64,000 bases of DNA from G965197405 sp965197405. Its GTDB lineage: Bacteria > Chloroflexota > Dehalococcoidia > Lucifugimonadales > JAGWBF01. Below, piece by piece: positions 58,570-64,000 of the stretch. The position numbers and the translations under genes were made by a program. The stretch is from assembly GCA_965197405.1 (NCBI GenBank), contig OZ240206.1, forward strand, positions 62,001 to 126,000, read 5' to 3'. Under the pieces are notes generated by a model, which made no database searches, was not told the DNA's origin, and saw only the letters and a list, made by a program, of their open reading frames with translations. Positions within the stretch are counted from its first letter, which is position 1. Each line of letters begins with the position of its first letter.

Positions 58570-59610
58570 ATGAAGTTCGGGTTCTTCATCATCAACCAGA
58601 CTCCCGAAGGCAGCTCAATGAAGAGCATCTACGATGAGAGTCTGGAGCAAATCGAGCTGGGCGAGAAGCTGGGGTACGATGCCGTTTTCTTGGCGGAGCA
58701 CGCCTTCTTCGACCACGGCAAGCCGTCTCCCCAGGTGATGCTGGGCAACATAGCTGCCCGCACCAAGCGCCTGCGCATCGGCACTGCGGTGAGCGTCCTG
58801 CCCTGGCACCATCCCCTGGACGTAGCCCAGGACTACGCCACGGTGGACCTTCTGTCCGAGGGTCGGCTAAACTTCGGCGTGGGCAGGGGGCTGTTCAAGG
58901 CCGAGTTCGAAGGCTACGGCGTACCGTGGGAGGAGGCCCAGGAGCGGTTTGAAGAAAGCCTGGAAATCATCTTGAAGGCATGGACGGGGGAGCCTTTTTC
59001 CCACAACGGGAAGTTCTTCCAGGTCCCCGAAGTCGTCGTGATGCCCAAGCCCCTACAGCAACCCCACCCCCCCATGTGGCAGCCGTGCCTCAGCCCAACT
59101 ACCGTCGAGAATGCTCTGCGACGCGGGATCACACCGATCCTGGGGGCTTCCCTGACCCCCATGCCCGACCTCAAGGAGAAGTTCAAGCAGCTCGACCTCC
59201 TGATGAAGAAGACGGGCCGAACAGACCTTCACCGGGTCGGCCACCCCTTCATCTACGTCGGCGACACCAATCAGAAAGCCCAGGAAGAGGCCAGGGAAGC
59301 CATGCAGTGGTTCCTTGACGATTTCGCCAAGATGTTCACCCTACCGGAAGGCGAGCAGTGGCCCGAGCAGTACAAGTTCTACGAGCCGTGGGGCCAGTAT
59401 ATCCGCTCGCTGAGGTATGACAAGGCGGTTGAGGAAGACCTGGTATGGTTCGGGGACGCAGAATCAATCAGCAGGAGGATTCGCTGGCTCCGGGACGAGT
59501 GCGGGGTGGACTACGTTCTGGCCTTCATCAGCTTCGGTGGGATGGAGCATGAGAAGGCGATGAAGTCCATGGAGCTGTTTGCTGAGAAGGTTATGCCCGA
59601 GTTCGTGTAG
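58570..59610 (+). CDS. LLM-class flavin-dependent oxidoreductase
   Basis: 346 residues of luciferase-like TIM-barrel fold: MKFGFFIINQTPEG, FLAEHAFFDHGKPSPQVMLG, RTKRLRIGTAVSVLPWHHPLDVAQDYATVDLLSEGRLNFGVGRG in pieces, and the C-terminal GMEHEKAMKSMELFAEKVMPEF. Related in type to the protein at 37915. Start ATG 58570 follows AAGGAGGGAAGG. Substrate unknown. Confidence 0.89.
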   Translation: MKFGFFIINQTPEGSSMKSIYDESLEQIELGEKLGYDAVFLAEHAFFDHGKPSPQVMLGNIAARTKRLRIGTAVSVLPWHHPLDVAQDYATVDLLSEGRLNFGVGRGLFKAEFEGYGVPWEEAQERFEESLEIILKAWTGEPFSHNGKFFQVPEVVVMPKPLQQPHPPMWQPCLSPTTVENALRRGITPILGASLTPMPDLKEKFKQLDLLMKKTGRTDLHRVGHPFIYVGDTNQKAQEEAREAMQWFLDDFAKMFTLPEGEQWPEQYKFYEPWGQYIRSLRYDKAVEEDLVWFGDAESISRRIRWLRDECGVDYVLAFISFGGMEHEKAMKSMELFAEKVMPEFV

Positions 59611-59679
59611 AAACGCGGCGCCTGGGAAGGCAGGGGCGTCGCGCAGGGCCTCGCTTATCCTATCAACTCGCATCTGATT

Positions 59680-59768
59680 TGGCGGAGGGGGTGGGATTCG
59701 AACCCACGAACCCCAGAAGGGTTAGCGGTTTTCAAGACCGCCGCCATCGTCCACTCGGCCACCCCTCC
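59680..59768 (-). tRNA. tRNA-Ser (TGA)
   Basis: Minus strand GGAGGGG pairs with CCCCTCC; stem GCGGT/ACCGC with loop CTTGAAA gives anticodon TGA. Long variable arm (AACCCTTCTGGGGTT) and GTGGGTTCGAATCCCAC T-arm. Discriminator G and CCA encoded. Confidence 0.95.
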
Positions 59769-59785
59769 GCTAGCTAAAATCAGGG

Positions 59786-59807
59786 CGCTTCCGGTTCCCC
59801 GGAAGCG
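59786..59807 (-). terminator. Probable intrinsic terminator
   Basis: On the minus strand, CGCTTCCGG-GGAA-CCGGAAGCG (9-bp stem) is followed by CCCTGATTTTAG, a short T run. It lies just after the 11-residue-repeat gene and before tRNA-Ser. Confidence 0.6.
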
Positions 59808-59822
59808 TTCCCCTTCTATGTG

Positions 59823-60143
59823 TCAAGATATGGGGAGAATACTCCTGCTGCTCTTCCCGCCGACGGCAACGAGACCGATAGCGTTTATGCCGCCCACCGC
59901 AACGAGACCAATAGCGTTTACGCCACCTACCGCAACGACGCCAATAGAGTTTATGCCGCCTACCGCAACAAAGCCGATTGAGTTTATGCCGCCTATCGAA
60001 ACGAGACCGACGGCGTTCAGGATGCTTGCCGCGGCAAGACCAATCGCGTTCAGAGCGCCTGCGGCAGCAAGGCCAATGGCGCTCATACGGGCTACCGCAA
60101 CAAATCCAATCGCGTTTTTGCCGGTACTGATTGCGTCTATCAT
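59823..60143 (-). CDS. Small protein of eight 11-residue repeats
   Basis: 106 residues almost entirely of an 11-residue repeat with consensus NAIGLVAVGGI, encoded by eight 33-bp DNA units (about 59857-60120). The pattern of small and beta-branched residues every 5-6 positions, with Asn at the turn, suggests a beta-solenoid or a stacked, possibly membrane-active structure. ATG 60143 is preceded by GAGGGAGGG, a strong ribosome site, so it looks genuinely expressed. I do not recognise a characterised family. A terminator-like hairpin follows it. Confidence 0.7.
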   Translation of the reverse strand: MIDAISTGKNAIGFVAVARMSAIGLAAAGALNAIGLAAASILNAVGLVSIGGINSIGFVAVGGINSIGVVAVGGVNAIGLVAVGGINAIGLVAVGGKSSRSILPIS

Positions 60144-60323
60144 TTGCCCTCCCTCAATATGACGCTAACGGGGCTTGAGCGGAGCCCTCATCAATTCAGG
60201 GTCCTTTCATCACGGCTTGCCGGACCGTAAAATTGACTGCCCAATGACCCTGGGCGGACCCGGACCACCCATATAGACTACTATGAAAGACCGCCATGTG
60301 CAAAGCCCGGCGCACTCAAAACA

Positions 60324-60600
60324 CGGGCCTTTCAATTCTCGACGCTGCCTGCCTGCCAGACAGGGGCGAATACAGGTCTCCACCCCGTGTCATTCCGAGC
60401 GTAGCGAGGAATCTAGGGGCCATGCCTTCGTGTCTGCGCCGATGTTCCTGCCTGGCTACGCACCGCAGATAGGTTGGCAGGCAGGTCAGGACAGGCTTCT
60501 TAGATTCTTCACTCCGCTTCGCTCGGTTCGGAATGGCACACTGCCATACCATCGAAAAAGGAACGCGCTACCCACGCTCAAAGCCAGGGCCTTTTGACTA
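60324..60600. repeat. Dispersed repeat, composite copy
   Basis: Starts near GGGCCTTTCAATTCTCGACG and contains CATTCCGAGCGTAGCGAG and the inverse AGATTCTTCACTCCGC...GGAATGGCACA, ending near CAGGGCCTTTTGAC. It fills much of the 630-base gap between the 11-residue-repeat gene and speD. Confidence 0.65.
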
Positions 60601-60709
60601 TCCCAGGGAGCGCGGTGATATACGAGGGTCTGGAGATGAATATGCCCGTGTTCCGATGGTGGTAGTATAGCAGCATGATGCGGGAAAACCTCTCGGAGCT
60701 ATAAAGGTA

Positions 60710-60738
60710 TTGATAAGCGGGGCCTATCAGTATAAAAT
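60710..60738 (+). promoter_or_regulatory. Putative promoter of speD-speE
   Basis: TTGATA (60710-60715), 17-base spacer, TAAAAT (60733-60738), 40 bases before the speD start. TATAAA two bases upstream could be the -10 instead. Confidence 0.5.
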
Positions 60739-60777
60739 CTATACTTGCACGAAAAAATTCGAGTGGGGGGCAGGTGA

Positions 60778-61146
60778 TTGAATGTAGTAGGAACCCATCT
60801 CATGCTAGAACTCAAGGAGTGCAACTGGAAGCTCCTGGACGACCTACCCTACATCAAGGACGCCATGACCCAGGCGGCCAACGAGGTAGGGGCACACATC
60901 ATAGGGGAGTCCTTCCACCAGTTCGACCCACATGGCGTCACGGGCATCTTGGCCATCTCTGAGTCCCACATCTGTATCCACACATGGCCGGAGTACAGGT
61001 ACGCAGCAGCGGACATCTTCACCTGTGGGACGTCCTTTGAGCCTCGCAAGGCTGCGCAGATACTCATAGACAAACTTGAGTCAAAGGAGCCTTCTTTGAC
61101 TGAGCTTAAGCGCGGAGTCCTATCCCAGCCCGTGGCCAGCCCCTAA
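60778..61146 (+). CDS. speD: S-adenosylmethionine decarboxylase proenzyme
   Basis: 122 residues, the small prokaryotic form. The self-cleavage site is ISESHICIHTWPE, where Ser becomes the pyruvoyl cofactor, followed by DIFTCG with the conserved Cys. It produces decarboxylated AdoMet for polyamine synthesis, with speE 20 bases downstream. Start TTG 60778 follows a G-rich site (GGGGGGCAGGTGA). Confidence 0.94.
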   Translation: MNVVGTHLMLELKECNWKLLDDLPYIKDAMTQAANEVGAHIIGESFHQFDPHGVTGILAISESHICIHTWPEYRYAAADIFTCGTSFEPRKAAQILIDKLESKEPSLTELKRGVLSQPVASP

Positions 61147-61166
61147 GCTTTATCAAGCTGAGGAAC

Positions 61167-62102
61167 ATGCAAACACCCGGTGAATGGCACTTCGAGCTGG
61201 TAACCACCGACCTGATGGTGCTCTACCGTACCAATGACATCGTCTACTCTGGTAGGACTCCATATCAGACTGTGCAGATCCTCGACACGGAGACCTTCGG
61301 GCGATGTCTGGTCCTGGACGGCAAGACCCAGTCCACCGAGGTGGACGAGTATATTTACCACGAGTCCCTGGTGCACCCGGCGCTTCTCTTCCATCCCAGG
61401 CCGGAATCGGTCTTTATCGGCGGTGGAGGGGAGGGGGCCACCCTGCGAGAGGTCCTGTGTCATAACACGGTCCGGAGGGTGGTGATGCTGGACTTGGACA
61501 GCGACGTGGTAGACCTGTGCCGCCGCTACTTTCCCGGACACCACCAGGGCGGGTTCGACGACCCGAGACTGGAGTTGCGCCACGAGGACGCCCGGCAGTA
61601 TCTCGCTTCCTGCCAGGAGAGGTTCGACGTGATAGTCCTGGACCTGGTGGACCCCATAGAGGGAGGCCCCTCGTACCTGCTGTACACCCGCGAGTTTTAC
61701 GATATAGCCAGGTCAAAGCTGAACCCTGGAGGAGTCCTGGTGACTCAGGCGGGCCCGTCGGGGCTTCTGAACTACACCGAATGTTTCACGGCCATTGCCC
61801 GTACCCTGACGACCGCTTTCCCCCGGACCTATTCTTACACGGTTTACGTGCCTGCCTTCACCACCCTGTGGGGCTTTGTCCTGGCCTTTGCGGGAGGGCA
61901 GCGGGACGGCGACACGCCACAGCTGGAAGAGCTTGAACCCCACGCTATAGACAGCCTCATATCCCAGAGATTGTCCCGCGGTCTGAGGTACTACGATGGC
62001 ATCGCTCACCGGGGCATGTTCGCCCTGCCCAAGTACCTGAGACGCGGCATAGACGAGGAAAAGCGGGTCGTCACCGATAGCGACCCCGTATTTATGGTAT
62101 GA
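61167..62102 (+). CDS. speE: Polyamine aminopropyltransferase (thermospermine/ACL5-like)
   Basis: 311 residues. N-terminal strand, then VLDGKTQSTEVDEYIYHESLVHPALL, the AdoMet-type site VFIGGGGEGATLREVL, DLDSDVVDLCRRYFP, EDARQYL, and DLVDPIEGGPSYLLYTREFY. The DPIEGGPSYLLYT segment is closer to ACL5-type thermospermine synthases than to classical SpeE (DPxGPAxxLF), so the product may be thermospermine or another polyamine. It follows speD in one operon. Confidence 0.88.
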   Translation: MQTPGEWHFELVTTDLMVLYRTNDIVYSGRTPYQTVQILDTETFGRCLVLDGKTQSTEVDEYIYHESLVHPALLFHPRPESVFIGGGGEGATLREVLCHNTVRRVVMLDLDSDVVDLCRRYFPGHHQGGFDDPRLELRHEDARQYLASCQERFDVIVLDLVDPIEGGPSYLLYTREFYDIARSKLNPGGVLVTQAGPSGLLNYTECFTAIARTLTTAFPRTYSYTVYVPAFTTLWGFVLAFAGGQRDGDTPQLEELEPHAIDSLISQRLSRGLRYYDGIAHRGMFALPKYLRRGIDEEKRVVTDSDPVFMV

Positions 62103-62212
62103 CCGCGGCCCGTCCGCCGTTCTCAGGGGCTTCCACCCTCAATCCGCGCCTCCATCGGTAGTGAACGGTGCCAGGCTCGGCCCGACACTCGCTGGCCAGC
62201 GCTCTTCCCGCC

Positions 62213-64000
62213 CTATCCACACTTGTTCCAGCCACAGGCAGCGCACAGCAGACAGCCCTCCTGGTAGGCGACGGGCGCGTTACAGTCGGGGCAGCGGGTC
62301 CGGGGCTGATGCCCGTTGCCAGTCGTGGGCGCCGGAGACTCCGCCGAGCGGGACTTAGAGTCGGCAAAGAGCTTGAGCTGGGCCGCTGCAACTTCCTGCT
62401 GCCGGCCTTCCTGTCTGCTCAGGTAGGCGGCGGTGGGGTGCCTCTCCAGAGCCAGGGCGACGGCGTCGGGGGCGGAGCGCACAAGAAGGCCGTTGTCCCA
62501 CGCCGGGCAACAGGTGATCCCGCGAAGCTGCTCTATTACCTCTCCGATGTCGATGCCCGACCGGAGGGCCAGAGACACCAGCCGGGATATGGCCTCGAGC
62601 TGGGCCGAATCGCAGCCTCCGGCCTTGCCCAGGGTGGTAAAGACCTCAAAGGGCTTGCCCTCGTCGAAATTGATGGTGATGTACATATTCCCGTGACCGG
62701 TCCTGATCCTTTCGGTGATGCCCTCCATGCCCTGGGGCCGCGCCCTGGGAATCAGGGGTGACACCGTTGCCACGGCCTCCTCGTCAACCGCGGCGGGGTG
62801 ATTGCCGGTCTCGCCCGTGCTGAGGACCTGGTTCTCTTTGCTGCCATCCCGGTAGATGGTAATCCCCTTGCAGCCCAGCTCATAGGCCAGCATGTAGGCG
62901 TCGGCTATGTCCTGGGTGGTGGCGGCAGCGGGGAAGTTGATGGTCTTGGACACGGCGTTGTCCGTATACTTCTGAAAGGCCGCCTGCATTCGTACGTGCG
63001 ACTCGGGGCTGATGTCGTGGGAGGTGGCAAATAGCCGCCTGGCCCACCCGGGAACGTCGCCATCTACCTCCCGAAGGCTGCCCTTCTCTGCCAGGGCCTC
63101 CATGATGTCCTGGGAATAGAACCCCTCTTTCTGGGCCACCGCCTCGAAGAAGGGGTTCCCCTCCACCAGGCGGGTGTTGTCCATCACGTTGCGCACGTAG
63201 CTCAGGGCAAAGAGGGGCTCGATGCCGCTGGAGCAGCCGGAGATGATGCTTATGGTGCCAGTGGGAGCGATGGTGGTGGGGGCGGAGTTGCGCATGTGAG
63301 GCCCGCCGGGGTAGTCAAAGATGCTGCCCTCCCAGGCGGGGAATACGCCCCTGGTCTTCGCCAGCTCGACGGAGGCCTCGTCAGTGCTCCTCTTGATGAA
63401 GTCCATGACCTCCTCGGCAACCTCCAAGGCCTCTTCCGAGTCGTAGGGGATGCCAAGCTGGACCAGCAGGTCCGCGAAGCCCATCACCCCCAGCCCTATC
63501 CGGCGGGTCTTTTTGCTCATCTCCTCTATCTGGGGGATGGGGTAATTGTTCATGTCAATGACGTTGTCCAACATATGCACGGCGGTGCTTATGACCTGCC
63601 CCAGCCTGTCCCAATCCATCTCTGCGCCGTCGCCGTTGTAGCGCACCATGCGAGAGAGGTTCACGCTGCCCAGATTGCAGGACTCGTAGGGCAAAAGAGG
63701 CTGCTCGCCGCAGTTGTGGACTACCATCCCGTTGGCGACAAAGGAATGAGTCTCAGGCTCGGTCAGGTCGAAGACTTGCTCCTCGCCTTCGGGGACCAGC
63801 ACAGCAAAGGCGGCGGTAAAGGTCTCGCGGTGGGGTCCGCGTTGATAGGAGTCCAGGCGCGAGAGGAGGACTGACTGCTTCGCTCCGCTGATGAAGCCGA
63901 TTTCACCGGCGAACCGGAGCAGATTGTCTTTGCTCACCACCAGGTCGTGGTAGGCTTGACACCGGTACTGGGCATAGCCTCCTTTTCCGTCGGTCAGGGA
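62213..64000 (-). CDS. nrdJ: Class II (B12-dependent) ribonucleoside-diphosphate reductase, 5' end outside window
   Basis: About 595 codons seen, the start lies beyond the window. After the intein junction come CGEQPLLPYESCNLGSVNLSRM, TRRIGLGVMGFADLLVQLGIPYDS, the catalytic region NSAPTTIAPTGTISIISGCSSGIEPLFALSY, TINFPAAATTQDIADAYMLAYELGCKGITIYRDGS, and a C-terminal Cys-rich zinc ribbon (CPDCNAPVAYQEGCLLCAACG) typical of adenosylcobalamin-dependent enzymes. It makes deoxyribonucleotides without oxygen. It converges with speE, 110 bases between stops. Confidence 0.93.
   Translation of the reverse strand, partial: SLTDGKGGYAQYRCQAYHDLVVSKDNLLRFAGEIGFISGAKQSVLLSRLDSYQRGPHRETFTAAFAVLVPEGEEQVFDLTEPETHSFVANGMVVHNCGEQPLLPYESCNLGSVNLSRMVRYNGDGAEMDWDRLGQVISTAVHMLDNVIDMNNYPIPQIEEMSKKTRRIGLGVMGFADLLVQLGIPYDSEEALEVAEEVMDFIKRSTDEASVELAKTRGVFPAWEGSIFDYPGGPHMRNSAPTTIAPTGTISIISGCSSGIEPLFALSYVRNVMDNTRLVEGNPFFEAVAQKEGFYSQDIMEALAEKGSLREVDGDVPGWARRLFATSHDISPESHVRMQAAFQKYTDNAVSKTINFPAAATTQDIADAYMLAYELGCKGITIYRDGSKENQVLSTGETGNHPAAVDEEAVATVSPLIPRARPQGMEGITERIRTGHGNMYITINFDEGKPFEVFTTLGKAGGCDSAQLEAISRLVSLALRSGIDIGEVIEQLRGITCCPAWDNGLLVRSAPDAVALALERHPTAAYLSRQEGRQQEVAAAQLKLFADSKSRSAESPAPTTGNGHQPRTRCPDCNAPVAYQEGCLLCAACGWNKCG
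63714..64000 (-). mobile_element. Intein in nrdJ, C-terminal part
   Basis: Residues up to HN before the Cys of CGEQPLLP end the intein: block F EEQVFDLTEPETHSFVANG and block G MVVHN-C with the +1 Cys at 63711-63713. The part before it (LLRFAGEIGFISGAKQSVLL) resembles the C-terminal end of a LAGLIDADG endonuclease domain. The N-terminal half lies outside the window. Confidence 0.88.

Noticed and set aside
60283..60597. 104-residue ORF containing CHSERSEESR
   Set aside because: This peptide is a known signature of spurious ORFs over the dispersed repeat.

Overview
The window looks like a chromosomal segment of a high-GC bacterium, most plausibly a Chloroflexota of the class Dehalococcoidia. 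This is inferred from gene content only: several lipoproteins with Thr/Pro-rich linkers, PD40/TolB-like propellers, flavin-dependent (LLM) oxidoreductases, a GlcG/HbpS protein, a DUF3179 protein, a class II ribonucleotide reductase, and many copies of a dispersed CATTCCGAGCG-type repeat. No rRNA or other phylogenetic marker is present that could be compared by eye.

Layout. 1-9.5 kb: accessory enzymes and lipoproteins (FAD oxidoreductase, GlcG/HbpS, carboxymuconolactone decarboxylase-like, PD40 propeller, thioredoxin-like lipoprotein, SDR, 2Fe-2S ferredoxin), an ISAs1-type insertion sequence and several copies of a MITE-like repeat. 9.5-17 kb: a plus-strand housekeeping block (thioredoxin-domain protein, aspS, tig-clpP-clpX). 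17-27.4 kb: a long minus-strand gene train, read dprA-topA-xer-aroQ-pepP-[AT-rich HEPN-like gene]-efp-xseA-xseB-PHP-purN-like. 27.5-32.7 kb: tRNA-Ser, nhaA, glmU, a CorC/HlyC protein. 33-37.4 kb: a two-gene lipoprotein operon whose first gene (DUF3179) is read through an in-frame TGA at a conserved Cys position, with a hairpin just downstream, so it is a strong candidate selenoprotein. 37.9-47 kb: catabolic-type genes (LLM oxidoreductases, 6-oxocamphor-hydrolase-like crotonase, nitroreductase, SDR, D-aminoacylase-like amidohydrolase, haloacetate-dehalogenase-like hydrolase, epimerase) and tRNAs. 47.6-57.1 kb: a composite defence island, a type I restriction-modification locus hsdM-hsdS-hsdR carrying a HEPN/MNT pair whose MNT domain is fused in frame to HsdS, a deoxyribosyltransferase/TIR-like gene cut near its start by an IS5-type element, and a HicAB pair with a frameshifted hicA. 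57-64 kb: another PD40 lipoprotein, an LLM oxidoreductase, tRNA-Ser, an 11-residue-repeat protein, speD-speE, and the 3' part of a class II ribonucleotide reductase gene with an intein running off the window.

Two copies of the dispersed repeat have terminal inverted repeats starting CAGGG and perfect 10-bp target duplications, so the repeat behaves as a MITE. The full-length ISAs1-type element here has the same CAGG terminus and the same duplication length. Three coding regions (both transposases and hicA) are broken at poly-G runs, which may be decay, recoding or assembly error. All assignments come from reading the sequence; no database search was run.
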